A stretch of 64,000 nucleotides of DNA from JASLCR01 sp036405235. GTDB taxonomy: Bacteria > Patescibacteriota > Saccharimonadia > Saccharimonadales > Saccharimonadaceae. Positions within the stretch are counted from its first letter, which is position 1. Each line of letters begins with the position of its first letter. Below are positions 8,374 through 17,364 of the stretch, piece by piece. The notes under the pieces are model-generated. The model was not told the origin of the DNA. It did not search any database and saw nothing but the letters and a program-made list of their open reading frames with translations. Made by a program: the position numbers and the translations under genes. The stretch lies in NCBI GenBank assembly GCA_036405235.1, contig DASWYA010000001.1:62001-126000 (forward strand), written 5' to 3'.

Positions 8374-9948
8374 ATGGTGAATATTGAACATCCTTCAGGG
8401 TCAGTGCTGACAGATGAAGTACTAGAGCAGAATCCAGTCTTTTTGGTATCTGCAGCTTTGCCGGGTTGCGGACAGAGCACTATCGCAAGCATGCTTGCTG
8501 GAAAAATACACGAGAGGACAGGTGAGGAGCCGGGTCACATTGATATTGGCAAGGAACTCAGGAAATTATTAGACGTCAAGAATGAGGCAGACTTTATAGA
8601 AAAGTTGGCACAGATTGAAGACCCTACTATTTTTGACCCACGGATATATGGACAGGTGGTAGGAGACGATCGTCCTTATGTTGTAGATGGTAAGTTAGCC
8701 ACAACTGCAGGCCCACCTCATCTTGGTGACAGGGCTGTCGTGACCATAGATCTTGAGTCGAATTTTCTCAGAAGCGCAAAACGTATTAGTGGCCGCGAAG
8801 GCGAGGGCTTCCTTGACTATCTGCGATCATCGGAGAGACACGAGAGATTGCTTGGTAGAATGGCAGCTATTATCGCGAGAGCACAGCACGATATGGGTCA
8901 GCGAGAGAAGCTAGGTGAAAGTTCTAATAATGAAAATGTCATCCAGAGCCTGGCTATAGATACGAGTCGATGGTCGTCAGCTGAGCTAACAGATCATCTG
9001 GCTGGTGAAAGAACTGATTATGAACAATTTGTTCCAGGATGGGAGATGGATGCTCTACGTACGACCCAAGCTACACTCGCGTACCTACACGAGGTGTTCG
9101 GTAGCGATATGAATGCTAATGACGAAAAGCATTTCCGTTTCCATGCTGACAATATTCGTTACAATACTGACAGATTGTCCACAATGCTTGATCCAGAGGG
9201 GATCGATAATGTTCGCAATGAACTGAAGAAAGCGATTACAGACAGCTCATTTAGTTTGCTCTTAAAGAAGATGCCTCGCTTCTTTGACGGAGCTGATGGT
9301 GGCCTCGTGCTTGATACTGTGTCGCACAAATGGACACCTGAATACTACAAGGTTGCCGAAGCATGGCCATTCCTGAGTAAACGTCTAAAAGGTAAAGCAA
9401 TACACGATCCTTTTGCCGGTGCCGGCACCTTAATGAACCTGTTGGCAGCACGCAATATTCCAAAGAAGATTTCGATGTCAGATCTTTCGTTTCCTGGCGG
9501 TATGCCTCTTGGTGATAGGAGTAAGGGCGAAGAGTTTTTCTACAATATTAAGGCAAATAGAGATATGGCATCGACATTATTTGACGACTTGCCGTCATGG
9601 TATAAGCCGGATTTTTCGAGCATCGACGAAGACAAAATATTTACAAGTGATGCGGGTAAGTTACAACTTGAAGACAATTCTGTTGACTATATTGTTGCTG
9701 ACCCTCCTTACGGAAAAAATTTCAAAGATGGCGGCATAGGGCTTCTTCTAGGATGTCTAGATGAATTCTTAAGAGTTTCTAGAGATGGTTGTATTTTGAT
9801 GGTACCTGAGGATTGGATAGGTCATCTTAAAGACTATGGGTGCGAGATGACGAAACTAACGGAAGATGTGTCTAGAGGAAGCTCAAGCATTCCAGTGTGC
9901 TATGTAGAGATAACGGGGCGAAGAGATGATAGGGGTGGAAGAAAGTGA
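8374..9948 (+). CDS. Fusion of cytidylate-kinase-like P-loop region and DPPY-type SAM methyltransferase
   Basis: 524-aa two-part protein. Residues 20-205 resemble cytidylate kinases: a P-loop-like ALPGCGQST (29-37), PYVVDGKLATTAG near 101, an Arg-rich lid (KRISGREGEG) and AIDTSRWSSAEL near 194. The Walker A Lys is Gln34 and the first Gly is Ala, so classical phosphate binding is doubtful. Residues 300-515 are a class I methyltransferase with motif I DPFAGAGT (345-352) and motif IV DPPYGKNF (443-450), as in N6-adenine or TRM11-like enzymes. It has a strong Shine-Dalgarno AAAAAGGAG and overlaps the MazG-like gene (GTGA). The target is unknown. Confidence 0.75.
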   Translation: MVNIEHPSGSVLTDEVLEQNPVFLVSAALPGCGQSTIASMLAGKIHERTGEEPGHIDIGKELRKLLDVKNEADFIEKLAQIEDPTIFDPRIYGQVVGDDRPYVVDGKLATTAGPPHLGDRAVVTIDLESNFLRSAKRISGREGEGFLDYLRSSERHERLLGRMAAIIARAQHDMGQREKLGESSNNENVIQSLAIDTSRWSSAELTDHLAGERTDYEQFVPGWEMDALRTTQATLAYLHEVFGSDMNANDEKHFRFHADNIRYNTDRLSTMLDPEGIDNVRNELKKAITDSSFSLLLKKMPRFFDGADGGLVLDTVSHKWTPEYYKVAEAWPFLSKRLKGKAIHDPFAGAGTLMNLLAARNIPKKISMSDLSFPGGMPLGDRSKGEEFFYNIKANRDMASTLFDDLPSWYKPDFSSIDEDKIFTSDAGKLQLEDNSVDYIVADPPYGKNFKDGGIGLLLGCLDEFLRVSRDGCILMVPEDWIGHLKDYGCEMTKLTEDVSRGSSSIPVCYVEITGRRDDRGGRK

Positions 9949-10262
9949 GCGATAAGCAGCCTGACGAGCTTGGCAAGATACAGGAGCACCTAAAAAAGCT
10001 CTGCTCTGAAAAGGGATGGGACAAGAACTCGATCAGTGAAGTATTCTTGCTTCTTAATGAGGAAGTTGGCGAGCTTGCTCGGGCTATTCGAAAGCAAACT
10101 GGTTTTAAGGGTGAGATGAAAGATAAAACCAAGGAAAACTTAGAAGAAGAGCTAGCAGACGTATTTAGCTATGTACTTGAAATTGCCAATCGGTTTGATA
10201 TTGATCTCGCATCAGCCTACTACAAAAAACAAAAGATTAATCTTGATCGAACCTGGAAATAG
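9945..10262 (+). CDS. MazG-like nucleotide pyrophosphohydrolase
   Basis: Predicted to hydrolyse nucleoside triphosphates to monophosphate and pyrophosphate. The 105-aa all-alpha protein carries the metal-binding pattern EEVGELARAIR followed by EEELADVFSYVLEIAN (ExxE...ExxD). It is a single MazG domain, much shorter than E. coli MazG. It starts with GTG at 9945, overlapping the TGA of the preceding methyltransferase fusion, so both are made together. This pairing suggests linked nucleotide or nucleic-acid roles. House-cleaning of modified nucleotides is the family default. Confidence 0.85.
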   Translation: MSDKQPDELGKIQEHLKKLCSEKGWDKNSISEVFLLLNEEVGELARAIRKQTGFKGEMKDKTKENLEEELADVFSYVLEIANRFDIDLASAYYKKQKINLDRTWK

Positions 10263-10318
10263 TTGTCTAGTCGGCGTATAATCATTAGTACAATCCTAAA
10301 CCAAAAAGGAGGGTACCT

Positions 10319-10696
10319 ATGATTCAATCAATCGCAATATCTGGAGTGAAATTTACACCAGATGAACAAACTAAAAAGTATGTAACGAAGAAGATTGGAA
10401 GGCTCGATAGATTCCTCCCGCGACATGCTCGAAAGAGTGCGCATGCCGAGGTGATCTTAAAAGAAGTAAATCGCGACCATGGCAACAAATATGAAGCCGA
10501 GATTATTTTGAATGTGCCAGATAAAAAACTAACGGCTAAAGATTCAACGGTCAACATGTTGGCAGCAGTCGATATTGTAGAGGCAAAACTTACAAATCAA
10601 CTGAGGAAGTATAAAGACATGCACGTTAGTCATATGGGCAAAACGCGTGGAGTCTTGAGTCGATTTAAACGCAGCTACGCTCGAGATAGCCAATAG
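10319..10696 (+). CDS. raiA: Ribosome hibernation promoting factor (HPF/RaiA, short form)
   Basis: Binds the 30S decoding site and stalls ribosomes in stress or stationary phase. The 125-aa protein has the beta-alpha-beta-beta-beta-alpha fold, with a basic face (KKYVTKKIGRLDRFLPRHARKS, MLAAVDIVEAKLTNQLRKYKD). It lacks the extra C-terminal dimerisation domain of long HPF, so it resembles short HPF or YfiA. Unlike most first genes here it has a leader: TATAAT at 10277-10282 and a strong AAGGAGGG before the ATG. A clear terminator follows. Confidence 0.9.
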   Translation: MIQSIAISGVKFTPDEQTKKYVTKKIGRLDRFLPRHARKSAHAEVILKEVNRDHGNKYEAEIILNVPDKKLTAKDSTVNMLAAVDIVEAKLTNQLRKYKDMHVSHMGKTRGVLSRFKRSYARDSQ

Positions 10697-10716
10697 ATAT
10701 CAGCGTAAAAAACGAG

Positions 10717-10749
10717 AGAGGTGAATTCCATCAGTTCACCTCTTTTTTT
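10717..10749 (+). terminator. Rho-independent terminator after raiA
   Basis: AGAGGTGAA (10717-10725) pairs perfectly with TTCACCTCT (10735-10743) around a nine-base loop. The T-run continues to 10749. It separates raiA from the secA promoter region. Confidence 0.9.
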
Positions 10750-10814
10750 GTACTGTAAAAAGGAGTATACTGTAGGGAGCTTGACTTAATGAAATTTCAG
10801 ACTGTGAGGGGTAT

Positions 10815-13445
10815 ATGGCCGGCTTGAATAGGCAAAAAGTGTTAACAAAAGTGTTTGGCGATCCGCAAAAGCGGATTTTAAAGCGTTTAGAAAAAAAAGT
10901 TGCTGCGGTTAATGAGCTCGAAGACAAATACAAAAAGATGTCGAAGACTGAGCTTAAGAAGCAAACTGCTATTCTCAGGGAACGTATTGAAGGAAAAAAA
11001 GCCGAATCACTTGATGATATTCTACCTGATGCTTTTGCGCTCGTGCGTGAAGCCTCAGATCGCGTGCTCGGCATGCGTCACTATGACGTACAGCTGATTG
11101 GCGGTATGGTGCTACATGAAGGCAATGTAGCTGAGCTGAGGACTGGTGAGGGAAAGACACTCATGGCGACACTTCCGAGCTACTTAAACGCTATTGGTGG
11201 CCATGGCGTTCACGTGGTGACGGTAAACGATTACCTAGCGCAGCGTGACTCTGGATGGATGGGTGAGTTGCACTACTTCTTGGGGTTGTCGGTTGGAGTG
11301 ATTATCAACGACGCGAGCTTTGTCTATGATCCAGACTTTGACAATGAAGATCATGATGACGCACGCATGCGCAAACTTCGCCCGGTTACTCGTAAGGAAG
11401 CATACGCGGCAGATATTACATACGGTACCAATAATGAATTTGGCTTTGATTACTTACGTGACAACATGGTTGATGACGAAGAATTGCTGCGTCAGCGAGA
11501 GCTTAACTTTGCCATCGTCGACGAAGTAGACTCAATTCTTATTGACGAAGCACGTACGCCACTCATCATCTCTGCCCCAGCTGAAGAAAATCCAGAGAGC
11601 TATATTCAGTTTGCGAAAGTTGCAGCCAAGCTTGTCCCGGAGCACTACATTCTCGACGAAAAGCGTCGGAGTGTAGCACTAACTGATGAGGGTGTTGAAA
11701 AAGTACAAAAAATGCTTGGCCTCAAAAATCTCTACACACCAGACAATATTCGTACGGTGTATCACATGGAGCAGGCGCTACGTGCTCAGACACTCTTTAG
11801 GCGTGACAAGGATTATGTCGTGACTAACCAAGGTGAAGTAGTGATTGTCGACGAGCATACGGGTCGTCTCATGCAGGGTCGTCGTTATAATGAAGGTCTA
11901 CACCAGGCGATTGAAGCAAAAGAAAATGTTGCAGTGCTCCAAGAAAGCATGACTCTTGCGACTGTCTCTTTCCAGAACTATTTCCGTCTTTATGAAAAGC
12001 TGAGCGGTATGACCGGTACGGCATTTACAGAGGCAGAAGAGTTCCAGCAGATTTATAGTCTTGATGTCGTACAAGTACCACCGAACAAGCCAGTTGTTCG
12101 CGATGATAAAGAAGATCTCATTTTCAAGACTGAAAAGGGCAAGCTCAAAGCCGTCTCAGAAGTTATTAAAGAGCACCATAAAGTTGGTCGACCAGTCCTG
12201 GTTGGTTCAGCTTCAATTGCGAAAAATGAGCTGATCGCCGAGTGGCTTGACAAGGAAAAAATTCCATACGAGATTTTGAATGCTAAAAACAACGAGCGCG
12301 AGGCGGCAATCATTGAAAAAGCTGGCCAAAAAGGTGCTGTTACGTTGGCAACCAACATTGCTGGTCGTGGAACTGACATTGTGCTTGGTGAAGGCGTACG
12401 TGAGCTAGGTGGTCTAGTAGTGATCGGTTCAGAGCGTCACGAATCGCGTCGTATCGATAATCAGCTACGTGGTCGTGGTGGTCGTCAAGGTGATCCTGGC
12501 GAAAGCCAATTCTTCGTCTCAACTGAGGATGACTTGATGCGTATCTTCCAGGGCGACAGAATTGCTGGCTTGATGGATCGACTTGGTGTTGACGAAGATA
12601 TGCCAATCCAAAACCGCGCAGTTTCAAAGACGCTTGAGGCAGCGCAGAAGCGAGTTGAAGGCTACAACTTTGATACGCGTAAAAATGTTGTTCAGTATGA
12701 CAACGTGATTAATCGGCATCGCAAGGTTGTGTATACAATGCGCCGCAAGATCTTGGAAGGCAGCGATATCAAGCCTGAGATTGAGCGCTTAATGGATGAG
12801 AAAGTAAAAGAACTAACACTTCTCCCGGCAAAGAATAGTCCAAAGCTAATCGAAGAATTTGAAGCGATTTTCCCAATTGGCGAAAAAGAAATTAAAAAAT
12901 TCAGCGAAGAAAAAAACGACAAAATTCGTTTTGAAAAAGCCAAAGAAGCTGTCATGAAATTTTACTCTAAGAAAGAGAAAGAGATTGAAATTGACACACT
13001 TCGTAAGGTAGAGCGTGATGTCTATATGCAAGTTCTTGATACGCTTTGGATGCAGCATCTTGAGAATATGCAGCACCTTCGCGATGGTATTCACTGGCGT
13101 TCAGTTGGACAGCGAGATCCACTAGTGGAATACCGCCAGGAATCACAGAAACTATTTGATAGTCTTCAGGCAAACCTCCGCGACGAAGTACTCAATGTCG
13201 TAACTCATGTTCACAAACACGATGCGATTGCATCTGAAGATGAAGAACACGAGACAGAGCTGACGCGTCTCGCAGAGCGCTCAGTTGAAGCCGGTGTTAA
13301 TGAGCTTGGTACAGGCGAGTCAAATCGCGATGGTGACTTCAAAGTGACTAAAATCAAATCAGCCTCAGATGTCAATAAAGTCAAGAATCAGGCGCGTAAA
13401 AAGAAAAAAGCTCAACGTCAAAATCGTAAAAAATCCCGCCACTAA
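10815..13445 (+). CDS. secA: Preprotein translocase ATPase SecA
   Basis: Motor that drives secretory proteins through SecYEG. The 876-aa protein is close to family length. Walker A is TGEGKTLMATLP, the DEAD-type Walker B is VDEVDSILIDEARTPLIIS, NBD2 has TLATNIAGRGTDIVLG, and the scaffold region has QRDPLVEYRQESQKLFD. The C-terminus is a basic tail (KKKKAQRQNRKKSRH) without the Cys-rich zinc motif that binds SecB in E. coli. TATACT at 10766-10771 and a GAGGGG upstream of the ATG suggest a leader of about 40 bases. Confidence 0.97.
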   Translation: MAGLNRQKVLTKVFGDPQKRILKRLEKKVAAVNELEDKYKKMSKTELKKQTAILRERIEGKKAESLDDILPDAFALVREASDRVLGMRHYDVQLIGGMVLHEGNVAELRTGEGKTLMATLPSYLNAIGGHGVHVVTVNDYLAQRDSGWMGELHYFLGLSVGVIINDASFVYDPDFDNEDHDDARMRKLRPVTRKEAYAADITYGTNNEFGFDYLRDNMVDDEELLRQRELNFAIVDEVDSILIDEARTPLIISAPAEENPESYIQFAKVAAKLVPEHYILDEKRRSVALTDEGVEKVQKMLGLKNLYTPDNIRTVYHMEQALRAQTLFRRDKDYVVTNQGEVVIVDEHTGRLMQGRRYNEGLHQAIEAKENVAVLQESMTLATVSFQNYFRLYEKLSGMTGTAFTEAEEFQQIYSLDVVQVPPNKPVVRDDKEDLIFKTEKGKLKAVSEVIKEHHKVGRPVLVGSASIAKNELIAEWLDKEKIPYEILNAKNNEREAAIIEKAGQKGAVTLATNIAGRGTDIVLGEGVRELGGLVVIGSERHESRRIDNQLRGRGGRQGDPGESQFFVSTEDDLMRIFQGDRIAGLMDRLGVDEDMPIQNRAVSKTLEAAQKRVEGYNFDTRKNVVQYDNVINRHRKVVYTMRRKILEGSDIKPEIERLMDEKVKELTLLPAKNSPKLIEEFEAIFPIGEKEIKKFSEEKNDKIRFEKAKEAVMKFYSKKEKEIEIDTLRKVERDVYMQVLDTLWMQHLENMQHLRDGIHWRSVGQRDPLVEYRQESQKLFDSLQANLRDEVLNVVTHVHKHDAIASEDEEHETELTRLAERSVEAGVNELGTGESNRDGDFKVTKIKSASDVNKVKNQARKKKKAQRQNRKKSRH

Positions 13446-13480
13446 TACCAGACTGGTGGGCAGAAAGATCTCTCTAAAAC

Positions 13481-14761
13481 ATGAAACATACAACTTCTGA
13501 AGTAAAACTTAAAAACGGCGCACGCGGTCTCTTAATTGATGTTCCTGGCGCAACGGTTATGAGCTTTCAATTTCAATTCCGTGCAGGTAATCGCTATGTA
13601 AAACACAAAGATATTTACGAGACAGCTCATATCATGGAGCATATGGCGTTTGGTGCCAATGCAAAGTATAAAAGTGAGCATGAATATGAGGCGGAGTTTA
13701 CTAAAAACGGTGCCTATCATAACGCCTACACTTCTGATCTTTCTATGGTGTATGTGGCGGATTGTGCAGACTTTGAGTGGGAAAGAATTTTGGAGCTGCA
13801 GCGTTTGGCAATATGTAGTCCTCGCTTCAATGAAGAAGAACTTGAAGCGGAAAAGGGAAATGTTCGCAGTGAGCTAACAGGTTATTTGAACAATCACAAT
13901 CGAGTGCTGTGGCCAAAAATCCAGCAGCTGCTTGGTGAAGATATCTATACATTTTGGCAGAGGATCCAGACGATTAATACTGTCACACTTGGGGATATTC
14001 GCGAACACTATCGCCGTACGCATACGGCTGAAAATATGCGCTTTGTAATCGCAGGCAAGCTGCATGGTCGTAAGAGCGAGATTATTCGTCAGCTCGAAAG
14101 TTGGGAGTTGAAATCCGGTGAGCGCTTTGAAGTGCCAAAAGACGAGCTCTCTAGTGGTAAGCCAACATTAATTCGCCGGAAGGAGGCTAGTAACCTTACG
14201 TTCGGGCTGACTCTTATGGTGCCACGCGAACTCAGCGATGATGAAGCTGATGCTATGGATGCGCTTGATCATATTCTCACCGGTACTATGCACTCGCGTA
14301 TCTACGGCGCTGCAAGGCAAAAAGGCCTGGCATATGGCGTATTCTCAGATACATCGGCTGGCTTCCACGATAGTAGCTGGGACTTTGGTGGTCAGGTAAA
14401 TCATGACACAGCTGGAAAGCTTTTTGACATCATTGTCCGTGAAATAAAATGCGTCATGAATGGTGAAATCAGTGAAAAAGAACTTGAGGCTGCTAAGAGT
14501 TACGCGCTTGGTCGTCACCAAATGGGAGCGCAGACTGTATCGCAGATTTCTAATTTCTATACCAATCGCTACTTTGCTGACGGTGTAGTAAAAGATTATG
14601 AAAAAGTACCAGATGCGATCAATGCAACATCACGCGACCTTATGCGTGCAACTGCGGAAAGCTTTATCGCACACGGTACGTGGGTGCTTGCTGGCGTATC
14701 AAGTGAAGAAAAAGAAGAAATTGTTAAGCTCGCAGAGAAATTTGAGACTCTATTTCCGTAA
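13481..14761 (+). CDS. M16 family zinc peptidase (insulinase/pitrilysin type)
   Basis: Predicted zinc metallopeptidase of 426 aa. The inverted zinc motif HxxEH is intact as HIMEH (residues 50-54), and Glu131 in NVRSEL is at the right distance for the third ligand. The C-terminal half has the typical RQKGLAYGVFS segment (substrate-binding Arg/Tyr region). No signal peptide is visible, so it is probably cytoplasmic, like processing-peptidase-type M16B proteins. It follows secA by 35 bases, which may mean co-transcription. Its 3' end overlaps the convergent PRTase-like gene by 38 bases. Confidence 0.88.
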   Translation: MKHTTSEVKLKNGARGLLIDVPGATVMSFQFQFRAGNRYVKHKDIYETAHIMEHMAFGANAKYKSEHEYEAEFTKNGAYHNAYTSDLSMVYVADCADFEWERILELQRLAICSPRFNEEELEAEKGNVRSELTGYLNNHNRVLWPKIQQLLGEDIYTFWQRIQTINTVTLGDIREHYRRTHTAENMRFVIAGKLHGRKSEIIRQLESWELKSGERFEVPKDELSSGKPTLIRRKEASNLTFGLTLMVPRELSDDEADAMDALDHILTGTMHSRIYGAARQKGLAYGVFSDTSAGFHDSSWDFGGQVNHDTAGKLFDIIVREIKCVMNGEISEKELEAAKSYALGRHQMGAQTVSQISNFYTNRYFADGVVKDYEKVPDAINATSRDLMRATAESFIAHGTWVLAGVSSEEKEEIVKLAEKFETLFP

Positions 14762-15416
14762 GTCCTTGCTCTTCTGCGGTTGTCTGGCGAATAGTTGCGC
14801 CTAGAATTCGTGCTGCCTCATAGAGACTTCGTCTACTTTCGAGCGCATCAGGATGTCGAACAGCGAAAGGTGTCTGGTCAGCGCCGCCGTGCCACTTGTA
14901 GTCGATACCAAGTTGTTTGGAGTTATCTTTGAAAGACACATCAACGTCAAGTTGATCAATCTGTTTGCCAATCGCATCTCCCTTTGTGCCAATCATCATG
15001 CCGAAGTAAGGCGTGATGTCGTAAGGCATGCCACTTAATGTATCTGTGATGGCATCTCGTCCTGCGCCAGTTTGCATCCAGTCATCAATAAATAGCATTC
15101 TTAGGGCTCGTTCGCCAACTAGTTCATTAATAGGCTCACTGTATGACTGGAATATGTCTGTGAGATCTTTTTTGAGCATTTTTCTACCAGTGTAGTTGCT
15201 CTTTACGCGTGTAAATCTGATTGTGTGATCGAGTGTCGGAAGCGGCTTCTGGTGAAGCTCTCGCCACATCGCTTTAACAGCTAAGGTAAAAAGTCGTGCT
15301 CCTCTGTCGCAGCCAATAATTATATCAGGCTGTTTATCGGCGATGAGGTCAACAATGGGTAGAGCTAGTCGGGGTAGGTCTGTAACTTCGAGCGTAGGTG
15401 TTTCCGATGAAGCCAT
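14724..15416 (-). CDS. Phosphoribosyltransferase-like protein, 230 aa
   Basis: Not a family I can name, but two segments fit the type I phosphoribosyltransferase fold: DIIIGCDRGARLFTLAV near residues 31-47 and MLFIDDWMQTGAGRDAI near 107-123. The latter matches the PRPP loop pattern (two acidic residues, then TG). The C-terminal half is unfamiliar (YKWHGGADQTPFAVRHP). A CATAAT -10-like box lies about seven bases before the ATG, suggesting a leaderless mRNA. The 3' end overlaps the M16 gene by 38 bases. A base or nucleotide salvage role is inference only. Confidence 0.65.
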   Translation of the reverse strand: MASSETPTLEVTDLPRLALPIVDLIADKQPDIIIGCDRGARLFTLAVKAMWRELHQKPLPTLDHTIRFTRVKSNYTGRKMLKKDLTDIFQSYSEPINELVGERALRMLFIDDWMQTGAGRDAITDTLSGMPYDITPYFGMMIGTKGDAIGKQIDQLDVDVSFKDNSKQLGIDYKWHGGADQTPFAVRHPDALESRRSLYEAARILGATIRQTTAEEQGLTEIESQISLRA

Positions 15417-15493
15417 ATGTTTATATTATGACACAATAAGCTAATCATTACAATGTCTCGACAACCAAAGACTACACAAGATACACTAGAGGG

Positions 15494-16720
15494 ATGAAAA
15501 TAGCGATCGCAGGGTTTGGTATCGAAGGCAAAGCTAGTTACAACTATTGGAATACACCCGAAAATCAACTCACAATTGTTGACGAGAGAGAAGAGCTTGA
15601 TAATTTACCCCAAGATGTATTGACGATACTTGGTCAGGGCGCATTCTCTAAGCTCGCTGACTTTGACCTCATTATTCGCTCTCCGAGTATTAATCCAAAG
15701 AGGTTGCCGTATGGTGAAAAAGTGTGGAGTGCGACGAATGAATTTTTTGCAAAATGCCCAGCGCCAATTATTGGCGTGACTGGCACAAAAGGCAAAGGGA
15801 CGACCTGCAGTCTGATCACGGGAATTCTACGAGCGGCAGGAAAGACAGTACATCTAGTGGGAAATATTGGCGTATCTGCTCTTGAAGAACTTCCGCAGAT
15901 TCAATCTAGTGATGTGGTGGTATTTGAACTATCGAGTTTTCAGCTGTGGGATATACAAAGATCACCGCATGTTGCTGTAGTGCTGGCACTAGAGCCAGAT
16001 CATTTGGACGTGCATGAAGATATGGATGATTACGTAAATGCTAAAGCGAATATTGTGAAATACCAGACGGTTGAAGACATGGTGGTATTCAATGTGAGAA
16101 ATCAATTGTCATCTCGAATCGCGGCGCGGTCGGCAGGGGAGCAAGCTGAATATCCATTTGCTATAGATGAGTATGCGAGTAGCCTAAAGTTGCCCGGAAA
16201 GCACAATCAAGAAAATGCAGCAGCCGCAATCGCGGCTATAAAGGAATTTGACATTGACGACGAGGCTATCCGTGAAGGCCTGAGTAGCTTTAGCGGTCTG
16301 CCGCACCGTTTGAAATTTGTCGCGGAAAAACAAAGTGTAAGGTACTATGACGACAGTATTGCGACCACTCCTGGGAGCGCGATCGCGGCATTGGACAGCT
16401 TCTTAGATCCAAAAGTCTTGATCCTAGGCGGAGTCGACAAGGGTGGCGGATACAAAGAGATCGTTGAACGTTGCAAACGAGATAATACAAAAGTAATCGC
16501 AATTGGTCGTAGTGGGCAAGAAATTCAGAAATTGTGCGAAGAAGCAGGCGTAGATTGTGTGAGTGAAGCAGGCGACATGCTAACAATTGTAAAAAGCGCA
16601 TCCGCGCAGGCATTGCCAGGTTCGGTGGTGATATTAAGTCCGGCAAGTTCCAGTTTTGACATGTTCAAGAACTACGCTGATCGTGGCGATCAGTTTGTAG
16701 CCGCAGTTATGAACTTGTAA
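15494..16720 (+). CDS. murD: UDP-N-acetylmuramoylalanine--D-glutamate ligase
   Basis: Adds D-Glu to UDP-MurNAc-L-Ala in peptidoglycan precursor synthesis. The 408-aa protein carries the Mur ligase ATP loop GVTGTKGKGTT, the FELSSFQLWD segment, the LEPDHLDVHEDMDDYVNAKANI central motif, and the C-terminal domain HRLKFVAEKQSVRYYDDSIATTPGSAIAALDS, which is MurD-specific. TACACT (15482-15487) ends six bases before the ATG. It sits away from the dcw cluster, beside and converging with murI, the D-Glu supplier, overlapping it by 14 bases. Confidence 0.95.
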   Translation: MKIAIAGFGIEGKASYNYWNTPENQLTIVDEREELDNLPQDVLTILGQGAFSKLADFDLIIRSPSINPKRLPYGEKVWSATNEFFAKCPAPIIGVTGTKGKGTTCSLITGILRAAGKTVHLVGNIGVSALEELPQIQSSDVVVFELSSFQLWDIQRSPHVAVVLALEPDHLDVHEDMDDYVNAKANIVKYQTVEDMVVFNVRNQLSSRIAARSAGEQAEYPFAIDEYASSLKLPGKHNQENAAAAIAAIKEFDIDDEAIREGLSSFSGLPHRLKFVAEKQSVRYYDDSIATTPGSAIAALDSFLDPKVLILGGVDKGGGYKEIVERCKRDNTKVIAIGRSGQEIQKLCEEAGVDCVSEAGDMLTIVKSASAQALPGSVVILSPASSSFDMFKNYADRGDQFVAAVMNL

Positions 16721-17339
16721 GTTGTGATATCTGATTTGCTACTGCTTCAGTAGGTTCAAGAATTTGTGTGGACGGAAATAGTTCTTCAAGACGTTCCTGG
16801 AGTGCAATGTAATGCGTGCAGCCAATAATGATGACGTCGCTACCGTTATCGATAGTCCTCTTTACTTCGGTAAGATCTATTGTCTCCTCATGATCTTCAT
16901 CAATCGCTTTTGCCCAGCCAAGGGTCGAGGGACGATCAATCGTCATGCTCTGCGCGTAATCTGTAATCAGTTGCTCGGTACGTGTGCTGTAAGCTGTAGC
17001 TCGAGTTGCCAGAAGTGTAATACGATTTGACTTTGTAGCGTTCGCGGCGGGTTTAATCATTGGTTCGAAACCTACAAAAATTTTATCGGGATGCTTTAGG
17101 CGCAGATAGTCTATAGCTCCTGCTGTTGCTGTATTACACGCGATAACGATGATATCACAAGCAAGTAGAGATTGAATTGCAGCTTCAGTAAGTTTTTGAA
17201 TTTCCTCATAAGAGCGCTCTCCGTATGGCGCATGGGCTAGGTCATTTACGACGATATATTCATGTGCAGGCAGTAAACTCTTTAGCTTTTCTGCAACAAA
17301 TTCACCGCCGCGGCCAGAATCAAAAATACCGAGTCTCAT
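16707..17339 (-). CDS. murI: Glutamate racemase
   Basis: Makes D-glutamate for peptidoglycan. It starts at ATG 17339 (MRLGIFDSGRGGEFV), giving 210 aa, shorter than the usual 250-270. Both catalytic Cys are in place: IACNTATAG and IGCTHY. The APYGERSYEEI segment is typical. The N-terminal loop FDSGRGG has Arg where most have Val or Ile. TACACT on the minus strand (17351-17346) ends six bases before the start and overlaps the prfB -10 box. Convergent with murD, the next user of its product. Confidence 0.93.
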   Translation of the reverse strand: MRLGIFDSGRGGEFVAEKLKSLLPAHEYIVVNDLAHAPYGERSYEEIQKLTEAAIQSLLACDIIVIACNTATAGAIDYLRLKHPDKIFVGFEPMIKPAANATKSNRITLLATRATAYSTRTEQLITDYAQSMTIDRPSTLGWAKAIDEDHEETIDLTEVKRTIDNGSDVIIIGCTHYIALQERLEELFPSTQILEPTEAVANQISQLTSS

Positions 17340-17345
17340 ACCTCT

Positions 17346-17355
17346 AGTGTACAAT
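17346..17355. promoter_or_regulatory. Overlapping divergent -10 boxes for murI and prfB
   Basis: Within AGTGTACAAT, the minus strand reads TACACT (17351-17346) and the plus strand TACAAT (17350-17355), six and nine bases from the murI and prfB start codons. The 25-bp intergenic region holds both boxes, so RNA polymerase could serve only one direction at a time. Confidence 0.6.
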
Positions 17356-17364
17356 AGTTACAAT

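Noticed and set aside
12340..12627. Long minus-strand frames inside secA and other conserved genes
   Set aside because: They lie opposite strongly conserved coding sequence and give His/Leu/Arg-rich nonsense proteins.
17050..17072. TGGTTCGAAACC resembling a tRNA T-arm
   Set aside because: It lies inside murI, and no other tRNA parts surround it.
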